DNA of 44,523 nucleotides from Sphaeroforma sirkka (taxonomy: Eukaryota; Opisthokonta; Ichthyosporea; Ichthyophonida). Shown piece by piece: positions 30,714-44,280 of this stretch; the stretch's first letter is position 1; each line of letters opens with the position of its first letter. The stretch covers positions 12,501-57,023 of the forward strand of contig LUCW03000642.1 in the NCBI GenBank assembly GCA_001586965.3. Direction: 5' to 3'. The position numbers and the translations under genes were made by a program. The notes under the pieces are model-generated. The model was given only the letters and a program-made list of their open reading frames with translations, was not told where the DNA came from and did not search any database.

Positions 30714-30829
30714 GGATCTCTGGGTTGTTTTTGCCGTCGCGACGAGTGCGTCGAGGGCTACGGGGTGCTGGACGCATAGGCATCTTGATGTTAAGACTTC
30801 GATGTATGGCTTTGTGTTGTTGATGAATA

Positions 30830-31561
30830 GTTGGTCCAGATTGAAGGAGTGTCGGCTATTATATAATAGTTGACTTCAGCCATTTGTGTTACACACTTTC
30901 TTCTGCCGTTCTCCTCTCGTGATACCAAAATAGCTAATTATCATTGAATCATGTTGATGTCTACAAGGTCTGCTTGCGGGTCCCCGAAAACTCGTTGCTC
31001 TCGGATACACCTTGCTCCTTAATGATTGCTAATCATTTTGTTTGGGTTGGTTTTGTTAATGAGTACTCGTTTTGCTCTCCTTTGCTCTGCCTATAGGAGT
31101 TATTAAGAGTTGCTGATAGACTCGAAGCGTGTTCAATGATCAACCGCCTGTCGTGTTCTAGCGTTCTGAATGCTCCTTTAATCCAACCTTCGGACCACTG
31201 TACTCCAACATCAATCAAATCCGAGGCCTGCAGCCAGGAAGTTCAGGTCAAGGTTCCCAAGAATAACCTTGAAGCCCAAGGTAGTTACATCGGTTATGAA
31301 GTTGAAAAACCAAAAACAAATTCCCTATTCAAACCAACTTGAGTGTACTTGCCCGATGCTGATCAGTGCCGTCTACTCTTGCATGTACTATTTCTTCTGT
31401 TCCTTGCAAGAGTCCGCTGCATCTTGACGATTCGCCTTATACGTCGGTGATAACGTTCTCCTTAGTTTTCACCAACAATCATACAACCGTACCAGGCTAT
31501 GTTGGTCCTACGGCTGATTCACTTATGTTGACTTCCTTTCTCTCTAGAATGGAAATTAAAA

Positions 31562-31593
<32 letters not shown>

Positions 31594-32370
31594 ACGAAAA
31601 TGTATTCTGTCTTGTAACATCGGTAAATATGTCTTCTTCTAGTTGTGTGTTGGTCGTGGGTTCGATACCCCCCCGTGATATATATTTTTTTTTCCTATGT
31701 TTTCGTGACCATCGAAGTTCGCGCATGCAACGATGGCGAACATTCGACTCCGAGATATTTTCGAAAAATCGATCTTCTAACCATGCCAGTCTTTTCGTCT
31801 AGCCAATTGATTACCAAAACTTGCTCCCGTAGTTGATATTTGTTGAAAATACGAGTTGAAATCGCATTCTTTCTGTCTCAGTTTCTCCCAAACTGTGCCT
31901 AGCTCCTCTTCTGCATTGCTACCTGTCTCACGCGCGCTTAATTCACACGTTTCTATTATACGTTGCCTGACACTGTCGATTCTACATTGCTACCTGCTTT
32001 TCTTGATCACCTCTATCTGCCCTTTGTCGTCGCTGTACTCGCCCACACCTATGAAAATCTGCCATATCGACCTTCTCTACGCCAAATTACGTTCTTCTAT
32101 ACCCCTAACTGCGATACTGCATCATGTTCGTGTTGTGTGGATTGACTAGGCCAGTCAAAACATTGTTCAAACGTCCTATGACTACTAATTAGTCAGAGGG
32201 AGGCCTTGATTGTCAACGACGGCCTGAAAAGTCGCATTGGAATTGAAGTATCTGGATTTTCGGACCGAAGATGGATTAAAAAATCAAAAGAAGAATGAAT
32301 GGTTGTTGGGAAATGGTCGGATGACTAATTAATCTATAAAAATTTAGAAATAAAAAATGTTAAAAAAATT
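30830..32370. other. element 2 leader region, no gene
   Basis: Between gag and the TA tracts. It holds a short TA run (31561-31580) and many short frames on both strands, none with a recognisable domain. GGTCGTGGGTTCGATACCC at about 31655 resembles a tRNA variable loop and T arm without the rest. Confidence 0.5.
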
Positions 32371-32921
<551 letters not shown>

Positions 32922-32945
32922 AGGTGGGGATTTCTTTTCACTTAT

Positions 32946-33101
32946 CTGTGCTCGGAAGACTTTGCTCCTGTCGTAGTTTGCAAGCTCCTTTCGGCTATCC
33001 GGTTCTGAGGGAGATCAACTCCCCTGTGCTCGGAAGACTTTGCTCCTGTCGTACTTTACAAGCTCCTTTCAGCTACCCGGTTCTGAGGGAGATCAACTCC
33101 T
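32946..33101. repeat. 78-bp tandem duplication in the element 2 leader
   Basis: CTGTGCTCGGAAGACTTTGC begins at 32946 and 33024. The two units differ at only a few positions. The period is a multiple of three, but no protein function is apparent. It lies about 90 bp inside the 5' LTR. Confidence 0.85.
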
Positions 33102-33189
33102 GTAATTCGTCAATAAAATGAACTTCTCCGTCCACTATTATCCTCGAGATAAAATCGAATAATACACCTAAAGTAACTAGTCGTAAAAA

Positions 33190-33369
33190 TGTAGTAAACA
33201 CATCAAAATACGATACTCAAACCTACTCAGTCTCCCTGAGGCTCAGTGCGGTGTATTTATTCTTATATTTGATTGTCTACGTGGTCTACAAATAATTCAC
33301 CTCGTGTGAATTAATTGTAAACTAATTCTAACTCCACACTGATAGTGGTTTAAGGGGACTTTTACCACA
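33190..33369 (-). repeat. 5' LTR of element 2
   Basis: 180 bp, 179 of 180 identical to the 3' LTR at 24350-24529. It is followed by TTTC, the second copy of the target duplication. On the minus strand the sequence after the LTR starts TTTTTACGACTAG, with no TGG-type primer-binding site recognised. Confidence 0.95.
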
Positions 33370-33373
33370 TTTC

Positions 33374-36300
33374 TAGTCATTTTGTCGTGCTGGGCTTAAT
33401 GTGACAACTTTTAATTTTGACGGGTGTACGGGTATGTTCTGAATAATTGATGAAAAGTGTTAATCAACGGGTACCTGATCACATCAGCATGACCCTGCAA
33501 AGTAAATTTAAGCCGCTCACCTCAGCAGCAACAATCAATATACTTTACAATCTAATATTCAAGCTTGTATGTTGAAAGCATACCAACAGTACATCACTAA
33601 ATCCAGAGTAGCGATCATACCTGGCGTATATAGGATTTGATTTGGTGATCAAACTATATTTACCACGACTATATAATAGTCCAAATATATAATGGTCGAT
33701 ATCTGCAAACTATCTTTAAAGTACAGGCTCAATGAGAGAGATATAAATAATATTTATCATAAAGTGATACAGAGCAAAATATGTCGTTCTATACTACACA
33801 ACCACGATATGGCGCAAGGCAGTCTTGCCTTGTTTATCAAGTAATATCAATCAGATATATTGAAAGAACAATTCATATTTTGTAAACTCTGTACTAAAAA
33901 TGACAGTTGCGTGCTCTAAACCCAAATATCTGAAGCGTATTAAAAATCCTGCAGCGCTGAACCACTTATGTTTACGGTGTCATAACAGACAATGTCATAA
34001 CAGAAATACAATGTATTATCTGCACTGAAGGCTCCTCTATGTGTTACACGACACATGAAAGCGCTTTAAATCAGTGAATGAACCCAAATCTGAATACGAA
34101 CTTCAAGAGAATTTTGCCCAACGTCACCTTTGAGCTGTCGATATCGAATAAACTATTAGATACTTTCGACCGGCAACATCAGTGACAGGACAGAAAGATG
34201 TAGTCTAGTGAACATTTCTGGGTTACTTGGAGGCTCACTTTGGCCCAATTATTACTTTCGGCTTTCTTTTTGGTCCAAGTGAATTTGAAGGGGCTTCTAA
34301 TGTATCAGTCCGAGCTACCGCCGCGTTGCGGCAAATACAAGTCAGATTGCTCATCCACACCGTCTATGAGAAGTACCTTTACAAGAAATTTACATCAGCC
34401 TGTAATCATATATACGTTTGCGGGTAACAATTGAATAAGGTCGAGTGAACAGGCCTAATCATAGGCACGATTTTCCACAAGCAGCTTTGCCTTGTGCATC
34501 CTGCTCTGAAGGCAAGCAGATGGTACTCTTCTATCTGGCAGGTCGCTTGTCACTACACTCAACCTGCAAGTTCGTCAGTGAAAATGAATCCGAATCTGTT
34601 AAAAACTGTTCAATCTTATCGTTCGTCAACACAGCAGCTATACAGAGGCAGCTATGACACTGTACTTGACAGTGCACAAATATTTGAATAGTCGTGCCGA
34701 TAGCAGATTTCACTACTAGAATTTGCCTTGAGACCGTGGCGATCATTGAAGACTTACCTGTCTATTTAAATGGATAACAATACCCTAAAGGTTCGTAGGT
34801 GAATAAAATCTAATACTACAAAACAACGACCATACCAAGCCCTTGGACAGAAACTGTTACTAGAAGTGGATACCTTGATAAATTATAATCAACCTTATGT
34901 ATAACTGCTATATTTTAGGTTCAACTGCGATAGATTAAAACACCGGTATCTTGTCGAAAAGTTTCTGTTTTCAGCACATACGGACCATGATCAAGTTTAC
35001 TATTTCAGCTGAAGTCATATTCTAGTTTGCCGCAATGTTAAACCAGCGCTACTAGCAGATGCATTTGCTATTTTGCAAAACGCACCACATGATCACAGAG
35101 CCGACTACGATGGCCTATAATTTGTCGAATCTCAAGCACGAGAAAATGACATTGTATAGACCACTATCACTCCAGATCTACAAACCCAAGACGGAATAAG
35201 CAAACAAGTACAGGACTATCAGTATCATCACCGGATAATAAAAAAGAAATTCCACATTCTTGGAGCGTGATACTCATATTTTTAGTTTTATGATGCTAAT
35301 AAAACAAAATTTTATCGGTACTGCGATTATTAGAATGATCACTTTTGCACTATGCCTCTGCTTAATCGTGCATTTCGCAGCAGCTATGCATGTACGTTAA
35401 CATCAAAATCGAAATGGCAAGGTTTAGACATCATCAGTGAAAGCAGTTTGCCACAGCGCCAGCGTCGTTGTTTGTTAATATCACTTGAAATCCCTCCGTG
35501 ATGTTTCTACGATACAGTGGATGTTGCAGATCAATCATCTGGTATATTAGTACGCGGATGATGTCAATCATATCATATCCGATGTGTTCTATTTGTAATA
35601 TTTTATTTGGATCCAGCAGTACAAGCTACAAGGGCGACATCCGGATGAATCGAAAGCGAAGGTCACAGTGAGAGTACGTACGTCGGTCTCATCTCCAATG
35701 TCACTCAATGGCATTGCGAGTAAACACTATAACAAGTTCGATTACAAAGGTACAGAATGCGTCAAACAGAGCTACAAAATACAGCTGAAGATATGCAGGT
35801 AGGCTATCGTCCAGAGGAATTATCACCATAGATGAGCTTTGTGTTTAAAGGCGGAGGAGCATTATGTCGATTTGTATACATTAGTCCGGACTGACTCTGC
35901 AAACAAGTATATATCAATGTGATCTGTTATGGAGTACGATTATTGTGAGTGCCGTATGCTCAGTGTTTAAACACTCCAAGTCAGTTACCCCAGTGATGTT
36001 CAGTAAAGCAGTAGGTCAATCTATGCGCAGGGATTGATAGAGCGATTCAGCTCTCTTATACACTAACGGAGCAGGTACGAATGTGAGATTCAGCGATAAT
36101 TAAAATCGGTTTGACATGTCATAACTCGACAACCGACCCTAAAATGTATCGTTTACTCTCGCGGTATACAGTAAAAGGTCATCTACACGTGGAATTATTC
36201 ATAATACACCTCTGCCATAACCTAAAACTGTAGATTCAAATGAATGAAATAGAGGTTACTTGTATGTTACCAATATCAGTAGTGGTATCGATCATCATGA

Positions 36301-36799
36301 TGTAGACACTAAGGTGTGGTCTGACATTGAGTCAAGAGTAAGAAGCCTTTCGATTCAACGAACAAGCGATTAGATCTAGCGACAGTATATAATTGTAGGC
36401 TGTATTTTCCGGATATCACGACGAATCTTGTCGTCATAGCTCTGGACATTTTGCCTCTAGTACATCATTTGCCTTTTCGTTTTCGTGCTAAAGTCTGTAG
36501 ACTACGATGATAAAATCAGTTGTCGAGAAATAAGTATATACGTGTGGCATAAATCGGTGCATAATGACTGCCAGATACCGTGTATTGAAGTACATACTGT
36601 CAAAATCCATATAATTTCGTGATCGCAAAAACATAGTAAAATACGAAGGTGCAAAGGAAGGTAAACGGGAATACACCGGAACAGCTATCAAGTCAAGACC
36701 GCCACTGTTTCAAACCCCCCTCCTCCTGATATCGGCAATGCCTCAATCGCAAATTGCACGTTCTAATAGATGACAGATAATCTAAAGATACAAATAATC
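33374..36799. other. no gene seen
   Basis: AT-rich with short scattered frames only. No protein domain, RNA gene or clear repeat was recognised. This is the longest unexplained stretch without repeat structure visible by eye. Confidence 0.5.
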
Positions 36800-37266
36800 C
36801 ATTCACTTGCGCCGAGAATTCTACACCGTTTTCATGATATTGATGTAAAGCTATAGAACAGCAGGGAACCCTGAACGCAAGCTAACTATTTTACAGACGA
36901 TGAAAGCTTATCAGAGGGGATACTCGACGCTGTATCTCTGCGTTTAACAATAATCAATGCATACTCTAAGTTAGCCGAAATTCGTAAGCAGATTGTAGAA
37001 AGCAACACCTCGTCAATACGGAATTGATAGATATCTTCATGGGAGTATTCGATTGCATTCATTTGCGCCGAGAATTCTTCACCGTTTTCATGATATTGAT
37101 AGAATCCTAAAGAACAGCAGGGGATCCTAAACGCAAGCTAACTATTTTACAGACGACGAAAGCTTATAAGAAGAAATACTCGACGCTGTATTACTGAGTT
37201 TATCGATCAATGCATACTCTAAGTTAGTCGATTAATTCGTAAACAGATAATAGAAAGCAACTCTGC
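36800..37266. repeat. 256-bp tandem duplication (two copies, second shorter)
   Basis: Units start CATTCA(C/T)TTGCGCCGAGAATT at 36800 and 37056. They share ACCGTTTTCATGATATTGAT, CGCAAGCTAACTATTTTACA, ACTCGACGCTGTAT and ATCAATGCATACTCTAAG. Substitutions and small deletions are scattered, giving perhaps 85% identity by eye. No coding potential. Confidence 0.8.
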
Positions 37267-37784
37267 TACCGAACGCCACGCGGACCACAATTTATCAATG
37301 AAGGTGCGACAAGATGGAGCGCAGTGCTGCTTGGTCTGCCATAATATTCTGATACGCACTGAGCTACACAAGGAAGTACTATAGTAGACGCATTTATGCC
37401 CTTATAACAGGGAATTTCAAAGTACAAGTGAATAATTAGTCATGGATTGGACAATTTATAGGACTTTTGTACAAAAAGTGAATGTTGCTCTCTATAGGAA
37501 GTACAAATAATACAATTTACACCATATCAAAGCACACGCTGAGTGTAGAATAAAGAGAGCAGCTGGAAAGACACGACCAAACAAACAACTAGACCTCTTC
37601 TCAAGTATGTTCATTTCAAATAGAAATATTCTAGTCTGGAAGAAGCGCACTGAGTATTTGTAATTCGTATTTCCTAGCTCACTAGACTCAAAGTTTTACT
37701 TGCATATTTCTCTAACGAGGGATCCGGGTATGTAGATACTGGTCTTCCGCCACGATCTCAATGACTGATATCAAGAATATACTA

Positions 37785-38675
37785 TTTTGCGTTCAGATTC
37801 ATTCCTGAGGTTGTTAGAATCCTTTAGAATTGGAATCCGAGATTTGCCTTTTTAGTTTTTTTTTGGGTACAATAATACTACATAGGGTCATTTTGAAATA
37901 CAAAGTATGCGAAGAAGAAGAGAAATTCTTAACGGAGCGGTTGCTATTTAACAGTCGCGTATTAACGCCAAATAAAAGTCTTACTCAAAATATATATTTT
38001 TATCCCACCAGCTGGTTCAGAATAAAACAAATCCATAACTGCGTAGTAGACTTTACTTTCGGAGAGCTATTATACCATCTGACTTCGCCTCAAACCGGTA
38101 AGATAGTTAATGATTGTCAGGCACCCATTGTGCTTGTTTTGCGTTCAGTCCCATTCCTAAGATAGTTGTGATCCTATAGAATTGAATTCGGCTTTTTTTG
38201 TTTAAGCATGAGGCCATTTGGAAAATTAAAGTATGCCAAGAAGAAGAAAAGTCCTTAGTGGAGCGATTGCTATTTAACAATCGCCTTATAACGTCAAATT
38301 TAAGTCTTACTCGAAATAAATAATATTATCCCACTAGCTGGTTCGGAATAAAGCAAATTCATAACTGCGTAGCAAACTTTACTATCAGAGCTACTATACA
38401 ATCTGGCTTTGCCTCAAACCGACAAGATAGTTAATGATTGTCAGGCGCCTACTATGCTGCTTGTCTGCATAGAAGTATATAAATGACTATCTCATGTAGC
38501 CTAACTAGCTACCTGCGCTGAGCGGTCACGAAGTCACATGATAGCTGGCAGTCAGCAGAAGCCGATAAATTACAATCAATAGCCTTACGCACTGTATAGT
38601 TGGTTCAGAATCGTCAAAATTCGTAGCTGCGGAGTGAAATTTGCCTTCAGACAGCTTCTATACAATCTGGTTCTG
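37785..38675. repeat. 352-bp tandem repeat, two copies plus a partial third
   Basis: Units start TTTTGCGTTCAG at 37785 and 38137. They share GTATGC(G/C)AAGAAGAAGA, GATTGCTATTTAACA-like, AGCTGGTTC(A/G)GAATAAA and AAGATAGTTAATGATTGTCA. A third partial copy at about 38595-38675 has only the TGGTTCAGAAT to ATACAATCTGG part. It abuts the LTR-like repeat at 38681. Confidence 0.8.
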
Positions 38676-38680
38676 TCGTA

Positions 38681-39044
38681 TGTAGTATGTGGGGACCAGA
38701 TTATCAAAACAAACCAAAACAAACCAAAACAACCAAAAAAAAAGCCAACCCCAAACTCCAAACCACAGAATCATCAAATTCCGAGTTTTGGGTCCGGAAC
38801 CAAATATTATTGATATTAGAATCATCAGTAATATTAATGGAAGAACCGGTGAGGTAAATCGGGACCCCGCGTGTGTGAGAAACGCTCAAGTAGAAACCTG
38901 AGTCTAGTGTATTAGAAAACACAAAAAAAGACCCAGTTCGGTTCTCTCAGGCTAAGGACTGTTTCATGCCGTGATAACCACACTTGGGAAGAGGTCCATT
39001 GTTTCCTTTGGTCGTATCTTTCCAGCGATTCGCCATACTCTACA
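38681..39044 (+). repeat. LTR-like dispersed repeat, copy 2; possible 5' LTR of element 3
   Basis: 364 bp, begins TGTAGTATGTGGGGACCAG and ends ATACTCTACA. It matches copy 1 (20619-20921) throughout, with an extra run of AACCAAAAC units near 38705-38740. It is in the same orientation as element 3 and about 1.46 kb upstream of that element's first gag-like frame, so it could be its 5' LTR. No matching right LTR is in the window to prove this. Confidence 0.45.
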
Positions 39045-40399
<1,355 letters not shown>

Positions 40400-40503
40400 A
40401 GTTACCAGCAGAGGCAAGAGTGGTGAAGCATTTATTCGGAACGAGTATAAAACAAGTCATAACCAATAACTTGCAACACATACAGCAACACAAACAACGC
40501 AAA

Positions 40504-40875
40504 ATGCCAACAGCAACCAGGACAGGGATATATGGTGGAGACGGAGATGACACCAATAAGCAGGGAGTGTACAACAGCTTAGAAGGGGAATCAACTCCAG
40601 GTGGCAACTCGAGTCTACACACACCTAATGAGGTACCAATTCAGGCGTCAACAATGCGTTTTGAAATAGACAAGAGCATTTGTCATAATAATTGCTTCCT
40701 GGTCAATAGGAACATCCCCAAACTAGAGGCAACAGAACTTGTAGCTATCGCAAGTCTACACAAGATGAGAGTAGGAATTCATGATCAGCAACCTGAGCGT
40801 CGCATGCCTCTGGTAGACATAGAGCTCAGGAAGAGATACGATCAAGCCTGCAATGCGCGCGGTGACGACGATTAG
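40504..40875 (+). CDS. element 3 gag-like N-terminal frame
   Basis: 123 codons from ATG 40504 to TAG at 40873-40875. It contains [16 protein letters not shown] near the start and an amphipathic, Arg/Glu-rich end ([13 protein letters not shown]). No domain is recognised; the assignment to gag rests on its place before the protease and RT remnants. The frame is open further upstream to 40420, and part of that is next to the TA tract. Sequence to 41266 has further gag-like stretches (PKQFIRIVLDRLRHHP) in other frames. Confidence 0.4.
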   Translation: MPTATRTGIYGGDGDDTNKQGVYNSLEGESTPGGNSSLHTPNEVPIQASTMRFEIDKSICHNNCFLVNRNIPKLEATELVAIASLHKMRVGIHDQQPERRMPLVDIELRKRYDQACNARGDDD

Positions 40876-41266
40876 CTAAGTCTATGCCACTATGTTAGTG
40901 TCCAACACTAATGAGATATCTATTAGATTCCACTGAGGAAACTGAGAAGACCAATGGGGGTTCTCAATGAAATACGTGACTCAGAGACGCAGATCACAAA
41001 TCACTACACTGATCCAAAGCAATTCATTAGAATCGTTCTTGATAGACTCAGACATCACCCTGTAGACTATCAGTTAGAAAGTTGCTCAATGACACGGATA
41101 ACAAGGCACTGAATATGGAAGCACGCACAGAGCGTTTGCATAGGACAAGGCAGGTAATAGAGGAGGATACAGAAACTCGGAGAAAGAGCCAATATGTGCA
41201 ACTCCCCAATACATGCAACTCCTCAAGGAAGCCAGATACAAGGTACTCATGTACAATGGACAGCAG

Positions 41267-41865
41267 TGTAAAATTCCATGGATATTTCTGTGTTTTAAAC
41301 TATGTTATATAAACTAAGATAAAATGTAAGTCATTTAGGATTTAGCAGTGGTAGCATGTGTAAGAATGATCGGGACTGCCTCTTGGTAAGAGCCTTAATA
41401 TCCTCGATCACACAGGACGTACCTCTAGCTGTTCTTTATTGAATAATTTTCACTAGAAGTACTAAGGGTTCACGACCACATGTCTAATTTGTAGATAAAC
41501 ATAAGAACGTAAGTCAAGTTAATACATTAGCTAATATAAATAAAGTTCCATCTGAAGAAAAGTTAAAAATTGAAAAAGACATATTGGATTTTGGAGATTG
41601 GCGGGAAGGCTAAAACCTGTAAGTAGTAGTTCAGATATTTTAAAATACAGTTTATAATATCCTACATCTACTATCGTCTCAAATAGGTCCAAGTAAATGA
41701 GTCATACCAAATACCTCAGGCTAATGGAGCCATCAAAGTGAATTTAGAACACTTTGGAAATATTGAAAAAGAACTTGTGTTAAATTATTTTAAATACAGA
41801 TAAAAACCATGTGTTATCTCATTTGATCTTGATATTTTAGACTGACCAGGGTCCTAATTTCTACA
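41267..41865 (-). repeat. solo LTR of the element 1 family, inserted in element 3
   Basis: 599 bp, reverse complement of the 7449-8040 LTR. On the plus strand it begins TGTAAAATTCC and ends TTTCTACA. The two LTRs match throughout, including CTGTGTGATCGAGGATATT, GAGGCAGTCCCGATCATTCT and GACTGACC(A/G)G blocks. No element 1 internal sequence follows on either side, so this is a solo LTR. Flanks read GCAG and ACAG, a possible 4-bp target duplication with one change. Confidence 0.85.
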
Positions 41866-42250
41866 ACAGGACAAGGCAGACACAATCACTAAAGAAGAAA
41901 AACTGCCTGATGGAAGTGACAGTCACTTAGATATGAAGCAGAGCTTGTTCTATTCTTTTACATGAGCAGCAGCAAAGGTGCATGCAGACCGGTTGTTCAG
42001 AGAGCGTAAGAGATACCACTCGAATGCACATCAAGCAACAAACTCGGCTACACACAGCCAAACACAGAACACCGTACCATCAGTCCATGAGCGTCACAAA
42101 TCAGACAATGGCACACCAAGACAGCCCAATGTGATAGGACAATCCTAAGAGAAGTAAGGGGCGCGCGAAGCACGTACTTGTTCCTATTGCAAGGTATCAC
42201 CGGCTCCACATCGCTTTAGCCAATGACATATGAAGGCTGCAAATCAAATT
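41866..42250 (+). pseudogene. element 3 gag remnant with zinc knuckle
   Basis: Frames resume after the solo LTR. At 42179-42230 the plus strand encodes CSYCKVSPAPHRFSQ then TGA then HMKA. This is like the element 2 knuckle CYACRAGAPPSFRH, with the expected last Cys codon now TGA. Otherwise only short, broken Gln/Thr/Ser-rich frames. Confidence 0.5.
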
Positions 42251-42469
42251 AAGAAGGCTGATGAGTGTGCTACGAGTGACCTGTAATTGACACGACTCTC
42301 AATTACCACATGGAAGGTAGACGAGCTAACAGATAGCGATGAGTCCTGGAACAAGTGAGGTGCGGAAACAAACATGATTGACTTGGCTGACAACTTAAAA
42401 TGTATATACAAATGAAGATTGTCAAAAAATGCGATGATTTGAGTTACCAAAATATTATCCTTGCTTCCT

Positions 42470-42600
42470 GCACCACGAGACCAAATACTACACTTTGACA
42501 TACAAATTAATGACAATAGACACAGTGCACTCGTAGACTCAGGCACACGACGCTCATGTTTGGACAAAAGTATATTAACTGAACTATATCTATCAGTCTA
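42470..42600 (+). pseudogene. element 3 aspartic protease fragment
   Basis: One frame reads HFDIQIND, then ALVDSGTRRSCLDKS, with a canonical D-S-G at 42536-42544. It is followed by a stop at 42599-42601. It matches the element 2 active site ALVDSGANRSCID. The second conserved protease block was not found; sequence to 42900 is frame-broken. Confidence 0.6.
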
Positions 42601-43034
42601 AACCCTAAAACCCATACAATTAGCACAAATATATGTGATATTACAAAGAACAAGGTCAACCAAAGTTTGTGATATTAATTACGGAGGAATGAAAACCTAT
42701 TGGTGTTTTTTAAGAGTTGGACCTACCAGGCAAGGAGGCACCAATACTACTATGTATGAACATTATTCCATACATAAGTAGATATATTGCGGGATTAATA
42801 AATCTACTTATACCAGCAGATACAAAAAAGAAATGACTACGCACTCCACATGAGAAAGACCCAGAGCACGAACAAGAAGGCTCAGAGAGTCACTTACAGA
42901 CCTAGAGACCAATGCAAATATACCCGCTTGACATACATTGCAACCTGCCAGGCTACAAAGTCACTGTACCTGCAATGTCAGACAAATGAGGCATACCAAA
43001 GTAAACTTTATACCACATAAGCACATTCCACAAA

Positions 43035-43640
43035 CGGATGAAAATGTAAACAGGTGGCTTACAAATGGCTACATATACAAACGAACAACACCAACAACGG
43101 TGAACTTACCATTGTTATTTACAGGTGAACATGACCAAACAGATCTCCTAGAAAAAGTAAGGACATGTTTCGATTTAAGCGAGATTGATTACCAATACGA
43201 GCAAGGCTTATTTGTGCTAATAAAAAAAATATAAGAGGTATTACACAACCTACAAGGAGCACGATTCTTCTCAAAACTAGATCTCACGTGGGAGTTCCAC
43301 CACTTCCTAGTAGATGAAGCAAGCCGACACTTTTTTCTCATGAAGGGGAGCGCAATACTCATTCAAGTCTGCGCCATTCAGTCTGTACTCACTCACAGCA
43401 CAATTCCAGAGAGTTATGGCAAATCGTGGATGAAAGTCTTTACATGTCTTACAGAAGAGCAAAATCGCAAGTCAGCACGTGAAGTAAACAAACGATTGAA
43501 CGAAGCAAACTTTCGACTCAGCCACAATGATCGAAGTGGTTGACATTCTGGTGGTGAAAGTCACCACAACAGGACTCAAAACCGATCTTGAAAAGTAGGA
43601 AAGATTGATGGACTGACAACTATCCAAAACAAAAATAGAG
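43035..43640 (+). pseudogene. element 3 reverse transcriptase remnant
   Basis: Blocks in one frame to 43552: VNRWLTNGYIYKRTTPTTVN, then VRTCFDLSEID, a TAA at 43232-43234, then GARFFSKLDLTWEFHHFLV (first catalytic Asp). Next comes a damaged palm region. LNEANFRLSHN corresponds to the segment after the catalytic YxDD, but the YxDD itself is not readable. A second frame gives TTTGLKTDLEK, equivalent to the stretch before the connection domain. Confidence 0.65.
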
Positions 43641-44170
43641 CCGCACAGAGTGTGGGACTCGCAAACTATATGCATGACCATGTATCTAAGTTTGCTCACA
43701 CAACTAAACACTTCCGCAACTTAATGAAAAGTAAAATGTACACCACAGTTTCAATCATGAACGCTGCTAGTGACTATGCCATAGGAAGATGTTTATTTCA
43801 GGTCATAGATGGAGTGAGAAGTGGCATTCCCAACTTCTCTAAAGGCTTGGACTCGGCCTATCAACGCTATGGCACAAGGATAAAAGAGCTACTAGCACTA
43901 ATCTACAGTCTAAAACATTTATCTGAATCCATCAATGGAGAGAACACAAAACTTTGGATGGATTATAGCTGGCTTACGCAAATGAACAGTCAACTGACGA
44001 TACGCCTTATGCTATCCAAATGAACAGTAAAAACATTCCATCACAATTTCTCCATCATACATGTCCCAGGCAAGGACAACCAGATGGCAGATATGTTGCC
44101 GCGTCTACACAAAGACACATTCAACACCAAAACGTCGGAGGTATTAAAAGACACGAACAAAACAACTAAC
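43640..44170 (+). pseudogene. element 3 connection domain and RNase H
   Basis: SVGLANYMHDHVSKFAHTTK matches the connection segment of element 2. RNase H blocks follow: IMNAASDYAIGRCLF (first catalytic Asp replaced by Asn), IKELLALIYSLKHL (Glu present), LWMDYSWLTQMN and, after a stop at 44021-44023, IIHVPGKDNQMADMLPRLH. Asn for Asp in the first block and the in-frame stop mark it as dead. Confidence 0.7.
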
Positions 44171-44280
44171 AACAGTCAAGAGTACGCCACCTTGGAAACA
44201 AACATTCGAGTAGCCACACAAGCCAGAGACTAGAAGCTTCACCCTATATTCTATAACGAAGCAGAAAGAAGGTTAAACAA

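Noticed and set aside
31640..31690. tRNA-like T arm GGTCGTGGGTTCGATACCC
   Set aside because: No A box, D arm or acceptor stem could be placed upstream, where a TA run lies. B-box-like words this short occur by chance.
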